Shown here one piece after another: positions 31,962 through 44,400 of a stretch of DNA of 64,000 bases (its first letter is position 1; the number at the start of each line of letters is the position of its first letter). Under the pieces are notes generated by a model that saw nothing but the letters and a program-made list of their open reading frames with translations, was not told the origin of the DNA and did no database searches. The DNA lies in assembly GCF_019112545.1 (NCBI RefSeq), contig NW_025064883.1, positions 756,100 to 820,099 on the forward strand, written 5' to 3'. This stretch comes from Guyanagaster necrorhizus (Eukaryota; Basidiomycota; Agaricomycetes; Agaricales; Physalacriaceae). The translations under genes and the position numbers were made by a program.

Positions 31962-34926
31962 TCAGCAGGCACCGGACCCCGTCATCTGCCTGACGAGAAA
32001 CATACCACGCCCTTCATCGACGCTCTTCGAACTTCTCATACCAATGACGCTTTTGGGACGAGGCCTCATACCCGTACCGACCTGTTTTGTCGGACTGAGA
32101 CTTCTGGTAGGACCTAACGCCCCTCCTGTTAGTTGCCTTCGCAAAGATCCGTCATTAGGACCACCGGCGCCTAATCCTGTGAATTGTCTGGCTATCGTTG
32201 TAGTTCCTGTGTTCTGGGGTAGAAGCTTCGATGGACCGCCTCCGAAGGACGTCATTGGAAGTGGACGCGTAGGAGACCCATGAGGTGAAGCTCGTGGTTC
32301 GCTAGAAAGTAATAGCTAAAAAGAAAACATTGAGATATCTTGAAAGCGATGCTGTATCATACTTACTAGACATTCGCGACACCAGACACCACCTTCTCCA
32401 TCAGTTTTAGCAGCACTGTCCAAACGTTTGCCGCAACCGGGCTCCTCTTTCCTTTTCTCATCTCTAAACCTTGCATAAACCTTGACCTCTTTCTTACCGC
32501 CACAAACCAAACATGGTGCATGCCATCGAGTGCCCTGGGGCCCAGGAACCACGCCCCGCTCCATGGGAGAAACTGACTTTCGGCACCCAGGGCAAGATGT
32601 CGAGCTGCCGAAACGAGGGAAGGAAGCTGACGACGACGTTGCAGGCGCTGTCAGTGGAGGACGCTCGTATCTACTCGATGATCCGTATGTGGCGGTCCCT
32701 GATTGTGGTTTAGGACTAGAAGACGCTGATGCCTGATGTCTAGGACTAGAAGACGTTGATGCCTGATGCTGAGGACTTGACGATGATGGTGATGTTGTAG
32801 TTGATGAGCGTGAGGATGAAGGAATAGATATCGTCCTAGTTATGATCTTCGCAGGTGCGCACTAGAACTCACATTAGTTACGATTTAGAGGACATAAGGA
32901 AACAGGTACCTCAACATGACAGGCACCGTTGTCGCTTTTAACAAACACTGCTTGCCCTTGATTCGTCTCTCGGAAAGGTAAATCACAAATGACACATGTA
33001 AAACAATCTGCGTGAAAGGTCTGGGATGACCCGTCATCGGCGTTAGGCACAGTGACAAACCGGCCACCACCACGAACGGAAAACAATGAAAGTGAGCACC
33101 TTGTGCACACTGCACTCTCCGATATTTGATTAGTAGAGACGGTCAAAGATTTCGGAGACGGAATGTGTGACGTAGAAAGTCTATGGGGCACAGGAATTCT
33201 TGACGGAGTCGGAGCGGGCGTTGATTTGGCGGATAATGAAGTTCGTGCAGGTGATCCTAGCTGACTACTGGTCTCTTCCGGTATGGCGTCATTGGGTTCA
33301 ATGGCTGAGTGCCTTGAGGCATATTTATGCATGCGACGATTGCTAGATATACCTCGGTCAATTGAAAGGTCGAATGGGTCGTTTCTTGGGGGAGAATCCG
33401 GGCCTGAGGATGAAATGGTCCCTGTGTCAGAGAAGTCAGAAAGCAAGTCTGGCGTCGAAGGAAGATCGAAGCTTCCAAGATTTTTGGGACTAGAGCTGGG
33501 AAGACTGGAAAAGGAGCCAGAGGAACGAATAGTTTTCATGGAAGGAGAGGGAGACACCAGCTTGGAACTGCTGTCCGAAATCGTAAATCGTCGCTTCATC
33601 TCCTGTACGGTATCAGGAATGGGGCCCGCCAAATTTGGAGTATGCTCTGAAGTAACGGAGCGGAATGAAGGCGAAAGGTCTATGCTGCGACGTGAATCCA
33701 GCTTGGCACTCTTGAAGCGGTCATATTTGCCCCGTAGACTGGGACTGGAGCTCCCCTCTGCTCCGATGCTGTGACGTCCTAATGAACGGTCAGGCGAATG
33801 CCTATCAAGAGGGGATAGAGAATGAAAAGATGGTGATCCTGACACGACGCTAGAGGGTCGGGGTCTGGAACTGGGTGAACTCCCAACTAAGCCCGATCGA
33901 CCAAACGAATCCTCCATCGTTGGACTTGAATCCCGACTTCTTATGCCCAGCCGTTGTTCTAACTCCTCAATTGCTGGGCTTCCTTCTCGACTCCTGCTCT
34001 TGGAGTTGACATTCATGCCACCAGGATTGCTCACGGGGCTGCTGTTCATACTGTCGCGACTCTTCTTGGGCGTGCGATCACGTTTGAGGCAATTCTCAAA
34101 GCATTCCGCACAAGTTGGTCGGCCTAACAAATCGACCATGGGTGCATGTCCTACATTCTTGAAACATCCTTGGCAGATGAAACATGAACGCTTGTGCCAA
34201 TATTTACCCTCAGCACAGATAAAGCCGCCTTCCGACTTGAGTGCAAGTACCGGCCGTGAGCATGTAGGGCAAATACCTTTGGATCCTCCATTGGTAGTGT
34301 AACATGAACGGCAAAGAAAACCAGGGGAAGCGTCATCTGACGCGGAAGGATCAGGATATATGGTAGCGTCAGGGAGGAATATGGAAGAGCAGATGGAGCA
34401 TGAGTGAGTGTTGAGAGTCTCCTTGGGCTGGAGAACTGATCCGTAGATCTTAGAGAGAGAATTGTCGAAAGGCAACGGCGACGGCAGAATGTCGGCTTCT
34501 GGGGCCGCGACCGATAATACTGACTGTTTGAGGGGTGACGATGGCCGGCCGAGCTGGGAAGTGGTAGATGCTATATGCTCAGAGACACGGGTTGCGAGTG
34601 CAGAATTAGAAGAGGTAAAGTTAGAGCTTATAGGCCGCGGGAAGTGTTTACTGTCGTTCGAGGTAAACACAGGTTTGGAGGTTGACCCGGTCACGTTTGG
34701 AGAAAGCAAGGGTGGTGGCTGTTTATCTTTGGTCACATATGTATTTGACCAGCGGTCCTGAAGGCCCTCCTTCATAATGACTGGGTTCCATGATACAGCA
34801 GGAGCTGATACGGCACGTTAGGTTGAAAAGGAGATATAAACTACAAAAGCACATACCAACAGCCGTGCCACCACACTTACAACGTGTTCCAGCGACGATA
34901 TCTCCACAACGGCGACAAAATCCCAT
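31962..34926 (-). CDS. LIM-domain protein (paxillin-like)
   Basis: A long Ser-rich protein with Cys/His zinc modules. The very N-terminus, MGFCRRCGDIVAGTRCKCGG, is a small Cys-rich knuckle. The first LIM group reads HSCSICSSIFLPDA, LCRSCYTTNGGSKGICPTCS, YWHKRSCFICQGCFKNV and TCAECFENCLKR. After about 300 disordered residues comes a second group, AVCTRCSLSLFSVRGGG, FHADCFTCVICDLPF, then CHVE. A third group has TSCPGCRKSVSPMERG, RWHAPCLVCGGKK, GCGKRL and VWCREC. LIM modules bind proteins, and in fungi such proteins (for example Pxl1) act in polarity, actin and Rho signalling; that role is inferred from family only. The stop is at 31962-31964. Between groups 2 and 3 the coding sequence holds a 30-bp tandem repeat. 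Confidence 0.8.
32711..32770. repeat. Tandem 30-bp repeat in the LIM gene
   Basis: Two copies of a 30-bp unit differ at only three bases (C/T in the middle and two at the end). They encode repeated Ser-Pro-Arg-His-Gln-Ala-Ser-rich peptides in the disordered linker, so the copy number could change without a frameshift. Confidence 0.85.
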
Positions 34927-35105
34927 TTTCTAAAACAAATGAATGATCAGTAAACGTGTAAACGTGTTGAACGAGAGTTGATGAGAACAAAGAGAGGAAG
35001 GAGAGGACACTAAACAAAGCATTGCAGAGCATGAGTTCAACATCGCGACCACGTGAATGGTTCCATTTATATCCAAATTGCGAGCGGATACCGGTCACAG
35101 CAGAC

Positions 35106-36124
35106 ATGACCCCCTCATCCAAAAGAAAAAGTTCTCCCTCTGTTGCGTCTCCTTACTTCTCTTTAGAGGTAAACAAGAGTCCCTCCAAATCAATTCTGGA
35201 TCACAGACACTTACATTGTCCCTACTTCTCTCCGTCAAGAAAGCCGATTACGAGGGAAGCGAGGCTCGATGTGGCGGACTCTGACTTCGATGTATCATGC
35301 TGCGCTTCTCTTGAGGTTCACCTACTATGCAACAAAGTGATACCTCTTAAACCTATTCTTATCCAAGGTACTCAAATGCGACATCCTAATTCAATCTTAT
35401 TATAGAACTTGACAGAACTTGTTGCCCACGATCCTTGGAAACTGATCATTGCAGTCACTCTCCTCAACAAAACATCAGGAAAACTTGCGATACCCGTATT
35501 CTGGGATCTTGTAGATCGATGGCCTACGCCGCTGTCCCTTTCTCAAGGTTTCGAAAATTTCCCCATTATCGAACATTGTACCGGCTAAACATTTCGCTAA
35601 AGCCAACGTCGAGGAATTAGCAGGTTTTATTCGCCCGTTGGGCACTCAAACTATCCGAGCGAAACGACTCATTGAAATGTCGAAATCTTACCTTCTCGAC
35701 CCACCTTCTACTTATGACGTTAGATCGTCTAAACCTGAGCTCTTGCCATCTTCTGCATCATTTTCAAGTGGCCAGGGATCCCCTACGAAGCGTATAAAAT
35801 ACCCCCCGACCCCAATATCGCACTTGCCTGGAACAGGGCGCTATGCACTTGATTCCTATCGCCTATTTTGTACGGCGTACGAGGATCCCTCGTCACAGGA
35901 TTGGAAAACAGTCATACCAAGTGACAAAAAGCTGGTTCAATATGTTGTAAGTCCATCATCCTTACAGAGATTGGTATAATTCACTGAATCGCTCTTCACA
36001 GAAGTGGAGATGGGCCGTCGAAGAGTGCAAGGAGTGGACACATGGGATCACCTCCGCTGCCACCCCGACTTACTTGAGAACGCTCATTTCAGAATTAGTA
36101 AGTGACTATCTCGTATATCCGTAA
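35106..36124 (+). CDS. HhH-GPD DNA glycosylase, MBD4-like
   Basis: A base-excision repair enzyme expected to remove mismatched thymine or uracil at G:T/G:U sites. The conserved catalytic part starts at ELVAHDPWKLIIAVTLLNKT, then SGKLAIPVFWDLVDRWPTPL, ANVEELAGFIRPLGTQTIRA and KRLIEMSKSYLL. The helix-hairpin-helix and catalytic aspartate are in ISHLPGTGRYALDSYRLFC, followed by DWKTVIPSDKKLVQYV and KWRWAVEECKEW. Introns split Q/ELVAH, SLSQ/ANVEEL and QYV/KWRWA in frame. The N-terminus (MTPSSKRKSSPSVASPYFSL) has no methyl-CpG-binding domain. An upstream in-frame ATG at 35031 would add 25 residues, and the end at 36122-36124 assumes no further intron after SEL. The starts of this gene and the divergent LIM gene are about 180 bp apart. 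Confidence 0.8.
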
Positions 36125-36226
36125 TTGATACTGAACAAAAGTACATGTAGCGCGATAGAAATCCCATTATAGTCTAGAGCGAACAAGGGGCTGCCAGTCA
36201 ACCCTCTCGACCTGCCTTTCGTCAAT

Positions 36227-38400
36227 TCATTGTTTGGTATCCCAAACCAAGGCACTCACCAAGTCTGGTGTCAAATCTTTGACGCTAGCTGCACCAACAA
36301 GTTTCATTGCCGTCACGATTTCTTTTTCTAGGATCTTTAGAATCTTCAAGACACCAATCTCACCATAAGCCTAGAATGCGTGAAAGTGATGCAAAGCCAG
36401 AGAAAGTTGAATGGTCGCTCACGCTTTGAGCATAGAGAAACGGACGTCCCATGCCAACAGCCTTCGCACCAAGGCAAAGGGCCTTTACAACGTCTGAGAG
36501 CAGATTTAATATTTGATAAACATCTAAAAAGAAGTGCCTTACCAGTACCACGTTGAATGCCACCTCGATCAATTCCGTGTCAGCGTAGTTACAATCTTGG
36601 AGAGACAATAGTCACCATCAATATAAACTGAGAAAAATGTCAGAGGTCAGTGGTCGTCGCTTCATGCTCAATTTGTCTTACCTTCTAACTTGTCGAAAAC
36701 GTCGGGTCGGTGTTGCCGAAGTCTATACAGAACTTCTAGGGGCGGCATCGAGCTAGTGACGAGTTAGCTTTTGAGCATACCGGTAGCCATAGCCGCACTA
36801 GTCTAGTTGTCTGCCTGGCGCAGACGACGATTCAGATATACGGTGCAGGCAAGCAAAATCATTCATACCACCATGATTCGATAAAAGAATACCGTCCACG
36901 CCAGCATCCGCCGCCAATATGGCATCCTGGAAAAAGCTGATGGTCAGATGCTCTTAGAAGGGTGGAAAACTGCGGCTACCTCTACAGATTGTATACCTAA
37001 ACAATCTTTGATGAAATGGGAGAAACCGCAAGGTATTCTGAGAAGTACTTGCCTTTGATGACAATTGGTAACTTGGTGAGGCTTCGGAGCCAAGGGATCG
37101 TCTGATGGTGTTGTCAAAATCAGCGGAGTATACCTTGATAAGAATATCGACCTTTTCCCAGGTCATATCTTGGTCATCTTTGCTAACCAAAGCACCTGCG
37201 GTACCTGTTTCATCGACGAGCTCCAGACCATCAAGGTCAGAGTGGTATGTTGGCTTCCCATTCTCTATGGTTTCCAACTCCCAAGGACTCTTGATATCTA
37301 TCTCTCTTTTGCCAGCGACAATAGCATCCACGGTCAACCAAATGGCCTTATAACCAAGTTTTTCAACTTCGCGAATCCGTTGTTCTGCTACGGCATTATC
37401 ACTAGATTTATAAAACTGGAAAAATAAGGGCTGCGAAGAGCTTGCAGCGGAAGCGATTTCTGCGTAAGAAAGTGACGCGTTTGAGGACACCATCTGTATG
37501 ATAGACGCTTTATGTGCAGCTCTCGTTATGTTTATCTCACCTAGGAAATCAATAAATATTTATCAATCGTAGTGTTCTAGCCAATATCCACTCTTACCAA
37601 GCGGATGTCCAAGCTTGGCTAGAGCAGCTGCGGATACGAAGACAGGAATGGATGATTTGTAGCCCAGGATGGTTGTAGAAGGGTCACAATGAAGCACAGG
37701 CCGCATAACCCGAGCATTGAAGAAGAACCTTCTGAATGCGATAGCGTTTTCTTCACAAGCTACAAAGATGGAAGTTGATAAGCGACATTCTGACGCATAA
37801 AGACGTACATATGTTGTCATCAGCAGCTGAAGAATAGTATGATAACGCTTTTAACGATAAAATATGTCGTGCGACAGCCTGTACATGCTTAGCTGATCTA
37901 TATTCATAACTGAACAACGCTAGGCTCACCTCCATATCGGACAAGCTCAATATATGGTTGAGGGGGGGTCTTTCCCTAAGAGCCTGTTCTACTCTCAGCT
38001 CGTCTTTCGTTTTCATCCTGTGGATTCGTAGTTCTTCCATTTGAAGGGCCACATCAGTATTCAGAGTCCCCAGATGCTTGGACGGTGGGAGATTCTTCTC
38101 CAGTGCATCGGGTGGGTGAATCGGCTCGTAGGCTAATGTAGCATCCTTTCCGGCATATTTTAGTATAATTTGGGCACCTCCCGGATGTTCCTGAAAGCTA
38201 TGTTGGCATCAGTTTGAGGAGTGAATTTGAACTTATCTTACCGAAAGGAAATCTGTAACGTCGTATACGCGGTCCTTTATGATGACCCAACAGGAACTGG
38301 AAAAATAATCAGCAGAGTTGTGTTACTTAAAAAATCGAAGGAGGAACCTAGCTGTGCTGTGTTCTGCAACCTGTTGCAGGGTAAAACCCATGATGAGCAT
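36227..38400 (-). CDS. Flavocytochrome b2-like L-lactate dehydrogenase (cytochrome b5 domain + FMN domain)
   Basis: Oxidises an L-2-hydroxyacid, probably L-lactate, with FMN and passes electrons through a b5-type haem. The N-terminal haem domain reads VAEHSTASSCWVIIKDRVYD, then DFLSEHPGGAQIILKYAG with the HPGG haem ligand and AYEPIHPPDALEKNL with the second histidine region. The FMN barrel has RVMRPVLHCDPSTTILGYKS, then IPVFVSAAALAKLGHPLGEI, LGYKAIWLTVDAIVAGKRE, LPIVIKG/IQSVE/DAILAA, then ILLSNHG/GRQLDYSMPP with the active-site His, and VYIDGGIQRGTDVVKALCLG, ending LVWDTKQ at TGA 36227-36229. Many short introns; the one after VIKG (36997-37052) starts with GC. The N-terminus begins MLIMGFTLQQVAEHS and shows no clear mitochondrial leader, unlike yeast Cyb2. 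Confidence 0.88.
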
Positions 38401-38561
38401 TGAGGAACAGAAGATATTCGCATCAAAGCTCGAGGTACTTTAATAGTTCTACCACCGGGCCGAATGGCCGGATAGCATCACGTGTAGTGACGCGTGATGT
38501 TGCTTTTTCCAACAACCACTAGGTGGCCACCCGTCGCCTTGTCCTTGCCTCAAGTTCTGAC

Positions 38562-40645
38562 ATGGCATCCCTAGCTCAACCGCTGCCTGATCGACGAGCC
38601 TTGGAAAACATGAAACGTGCTGAACTTCAGAAACTGTGCAAGGTGCGACTCTCTATTCCTTTCACTGTGGCATACGACAACTCATTGCCATCAGGAATAC
38701 GGCGTGCGAGCAAATCTCAAGTCTGAAGAACTCATTGATCTCCTCCTTGAAACCAGGTGCGTAGGATTATTCTCTGCTCTCCTGGCTGCTCAGCTGTTCT
38801 TAGAAAGCCCAATATTCGGACCGCAAAACCGGCACAACGGACCGTATCTACTAGACAGTCGAACCGCACCACGGAACGCATGAGTTCAGTCATTATTCAC
38901 GACCACATTGAACAAGATGAGGATGCCCGGGATAGTCTGAAACGGGCAGAAATAGAGCCAGTTGCTCCGGTTCAGCCGCACCCTCCTCCCCGAACTCGCA
39001 AAGCCAAAGAAACCCAAACTAGGTTAGGAGTGGGGAGGCCTGTGGCTGCTGGAGGAACCGGTGCGCGAGCAGTTACAAAATCCGCTAACGTTACCAATGG
39101 AAAGCGAGGGAAAAGCAGGAGCGTCAAACCCCAGGTCACGATACAGGAAGGTGTGTTCTCTGTCATCCCCATTCTAATGTTCTAATCATGCAAGGTCAGA
39201 ACCCGAACCAATACAAGAGTGGCCTCTCAATGGTGATTGCCCCTATCAACAGTGTGTCAATTCCGCATTAACGAAGAACACATGTAACAGATGATCAGCA
39301 ACATGCGGCGGGACCATCTCGACCCCAAGCTTCCAGTTTCGACAAAGACGATCAACGGCAACCTACAGGCACCACCTTTGATCAACGTGTGGCAGACGCG
39401 GTAAGTGACTGAGCATGATTATTTTTGTCATTCTCAGTGGTGGCTAGATCAATCCTTTGCTGCGGCAAGTTCAGGCAATGAGGAAGGAACTTGATCAAAT
39501 GAATGCTCTCAAAGCCGAAGTTGCGCAATTACAGAATCGAGTTGCCACGATACCACCTTTGCAATCGAAACTTGACGCTTTGAGTGCCGAAATTAGCAAT
39601 TTACGAAGTCGCAGTACCGCGACTGAGGACCTTAGTGCTGAGGTACTGGAATTGAAGAACACCGTCATCAATATGTCCTCCGCGCAGGTCAAATTAAATT
39701 TCAACGATGCTAGGTAAGCCTTCTCCGATGTCCATGAACTTTATATTCTGATACATTACCAGTCGACAAGCAACATCTTCCAACGACGGCACGTCATCTT
39801 TACCTCATCCAGGAATGGCTCCAAGCCTCCTTGGGAAACGGCATCGGGACTCGACCTTGAGCGACGTTACAGGGGTGATTGAAGAGGGTGACCAAGGCGA
39901 CTTCTCCGACTCAGCCCTAGCACGAAAGGTTATCAGGCCGAATAGAAAACGACCCCGGACGATATCAGAAGCAGACGCAGAACGCGAAGAGTCGTCGGAA
40001 CCGGAAGTCAGCGAACCAAAGACTCCTCCCAACAATAGACAGACGCGGTCTGATAGTCTGGATTTCCATTTCCATGGTCCTGAGACGTCTGAAGAGTATG
40101 TCGATCCGCCACCTCCAACGAATCACTTACCTGCGTTCTATGGATCTTCACCTTCTCCAAGGCAAGGCACTGCCCATAATATTCCAGAGAACCAACACCC
40201 ATTCAATTTCACATTTTCTGTGCCTATTCCTCCGACACCAAACCCGACGTTTTCAATGCCCTTTGCGTATCCTGAGCCCCCTCAATCACCGACGCCTGCC
40301 GGCCATGGACAAATTAACATCCAAGGGCATTCAAATATGTTCCAGTCACTGGGACTTCCGCCTCTGATGCGACCGCGTTCCGGACTTCGAGGCGTATCCA
40401 ATCCAGTACAATCTCGTGAAGGTTCTGCTGGGTTAGGTGCATTTCTTAACCAGACGGCCCTTGGCCGTGACACCGAGCAGGATGATAGCCCGTCTGAGCC
40501 CATCGATGCCGATCATGACGACGACGACAATCCGACGACGAAGCGCACCATGTATGGGACAGAGTTAGAGACTGATACCCGATTTGGTGATTTTGGTTTA
40601 GAGGGTGTTGCGAGTGGCGGTTTTTGGACCCCACCGAAATTCTGA
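38562..40645 (+). CDS. SAP-like / coiled-coil protein, probably nuclear
   Basis: The first exons give MASLAQPLPDRRALENMKRA, ELQKLCK / EYGVRANLKSEELIDLLLET, which fits a SAP-type DNA-binding helix pair. Then come a basic Arg/Thr-rich stretch and, after introns, a coiled coil of about 65 residues: MRKELDQMNALKAEVAQLQN, then PLQSKLDALSAEISNLRSRS and LSAEVLELKNTVINMSSAQV. The C-terminal half is Pro/Ser-rich and disordered, with GKRHRDSTLSDVTGVIEEGD, a possible nuclear signal RPNRKRPRTISEADAERE, an acidic DADHDDDDNP and the end SGGFWTPPKF with TGA at 40643-40645. I do not recognise a characterised orthologue. The SAP call is from the pattern of alternating hydrophobic and Lys/Glu residues only. 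Confidence 0.6.
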
Positions 40646-40871
40646 TGTCAACACGTGCAATTACAGCTTTAGGTACCTTTGGATATACATACAGCTGCTT
40701 GTGGTGCCCGCATCTCCCGGAGCATATTAATTGTTCTCTACCGTGTACATCTTCTTGAATTGTTGTAAATCAGGTACCTAGGCTGCATTAACACTACGTG
40801 AATAGTTATTTACGATCGTTAGTATAATCACCGAACCGCGATTTTGTCGTGCAGTAGTTCTTTCTGATGTC

Positions 40872-42415
<1,544 letters not shown>

Positions 42416-44400
42416 TGTAACACCAGGATCCAGCCGTGGCGAAGGGAATGAGAAATATAGACGTGGGGAAACTAGGGAGTGGGAAGGAAAGTGAATACCA
42501 GTATTGTGCAAGGAGTAATAATTACGGTCATATAAGTACGTTCGGCGCATCACCATCCCCATGATTTCTGATGGGTTGCACCGAGGGTAAAAATAGGTAG
42601 AAACCGGCGGTGTGGCCACAATGGGACGACGCGCCAAGTTGACATCAGGTGCGGGCTGCCCTTCGCGGGTATTTATACAAGCACTGCTACTGAGGATAAT
42701 GAAGATAGGTCCAAGGAGACAAAGACATCACGGATTGCCATCTGTACCACGGTTACATGTCCTGGTCACGGCTGTTTCCAAGCTGCTTCAGCCCGGAGCG
42801 TAGAGGCCTAAGCAGTGATCCACTGATTGGCGATTCTGGCCCACTGGGCACTCGGGTTGCAGTCACATGGTATAGTGCCATCATCGATGCATCCATTACG
42901 ACATTTCGTTTTCGTGGAGGTGATTGGCCGTGTTTATTTTGGTGGTCGAAGGCCTCAAGCAGTTTTTTTTTTTTTGTCCTCAGCATTTGATTAACCGCAA
43001 CAAGTAAGCTAACTACTAAGACGCGGTGGAGGTACAGGGCCTCAGGATCCTCTTTCCCTCTTGTTCCAGTCCCTCCGTTCTTCCTTCTGAGTTCCCCGGG
43101 TGTTTTGGCGTGTAGTGTGGAGTAGAGTAATGGACATGTATGGCCTCAAGCAGTGACTGCTGAGCCTCTGCTGCTCACTTGAGGAGTGGGATGTAACTGG
43201 CTATAACGAGAGCCTCAGAGACTGTCCTCAAATCAATTGCAACATGTGAATGGCTGGCTATCTAGTAATACAAGGGAGAGGTGGATGGGGGACAAAAAAC
43301 TTGACGACTTGTACAATAATGGTCCAGTAATACTGAATGAGGATTGGTTAAGTCTGGGGAAGCCAAGACTACTCGAGTGAGCCAATTGTGAGATAAATGA
43401 AGAGGCGGAGCCTCACCAGGCAACAGGAGTTACTGACAGGTGAAGGAGGAGGCGAAGCCTCGAAGCCTGGGATTGGTGGTCAGGAAAGATTGACAGTGAG
43501 AAAGCGGAGCTCATCTCACTTAGGGATGCGGGATGAAAGTAGGAATGAAGAAGAGACACCTGGCGCCGATGTCTCTCATGAATCAGCATCAGCCGAGACT
43601 CGGCACTGAGACAGAGACGGCACCGGCAATCCCTCTTCATGGACGAGCGGAGCTGTGTATCTCTGTGTCGACAGAGATTGTGACAACCTCGAGAGTCACG
43701 CAGAGGCCTGCGAAAACGCTTCCTACCCTTGGAATCCGCCTTTACGACGGGCTGATTGGTCAGCCGAAAAAGCAGACGAGAACTTGCCTTCGTCTTTTTT
43801 GCCGACGTGCCCGATCTGTTATCTGTACGAATTTCGTTGTTGAACATTATGGACGAGCACTAATGAACGGTGTAACTAGCGCCTTTGGCTTTCAGAACAC
43901 GTACTCATAACGTACTCGACTTTTCTTCATTCCAAGCTGTCTCCGAGATAGCCGCTCCGAATGATGACTTTCCGTATTCATGTTTCTCTCATTGCTATAC
44001 CGTAGCAAATCCGGAGATGCATGGTGCGCATTTCCAGCCTGAAATCCCCCACAATCACTGGAGTATTCTGCTACGACATTATAACCATTCCTCTGTGTTC
44101 CAGTTGCCTGGTATCGTCTTAGATGCAACATCAATGCCATCACATCTACTCCGTATGGTTTGTTCGACAGGAGTGAGAATTTTTTGACTCAAACGAGGCA
44201 CTATCCATGCAGTCGGGTATTCAGTTAGACCATCAGGCATCATTTTCCATCTTTTTGGGTCCACGACGTTGAAAATGCTTCAGTTCCTCAGGGTCTCATA
44301 TATAAGGCGTCTTTCTTGTTCTCGTTTTCACCTTCTATTCATTCCCCACTTTCTTTTGCTTTCTTCCATTTTGTTTTGACCCTTTGAACGATCGCTAGCG
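42416..44400. other. Gene-poor 2 kb region with scattered repeats
   Basis: No firm gene. The left part is the upstream region of the MAPK gene. At 42951 and again at 43141 the string GGCCTCAAGCAG appears; the first runs into a T-rich stretch, the second into a partial palindrome around 43145-43185. Near 43655-43845 all three plus-strand frames are open; one (MYLCVDRDCDNLESHAEACE, ending CPICYLYEFRC) looks protein-like and Cys-rich, but I see no matching exon. The last 100 bp hold a TATA box for the next gene. A fragment of a transposon is possible but not shown. Confidence 0.4.
44299..44306 (+). promoter_or_regulatory. TATA box of the double cupredoxin gene
   Basis: TATATAAG lies about 95 nt upstream of the ATG at 44401 and is followed by a CT-rich leader with TTCTTGTTCTCG, a pattern often seen for strongly expressed fungal secreted proteins. 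Confidence 0.5.
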
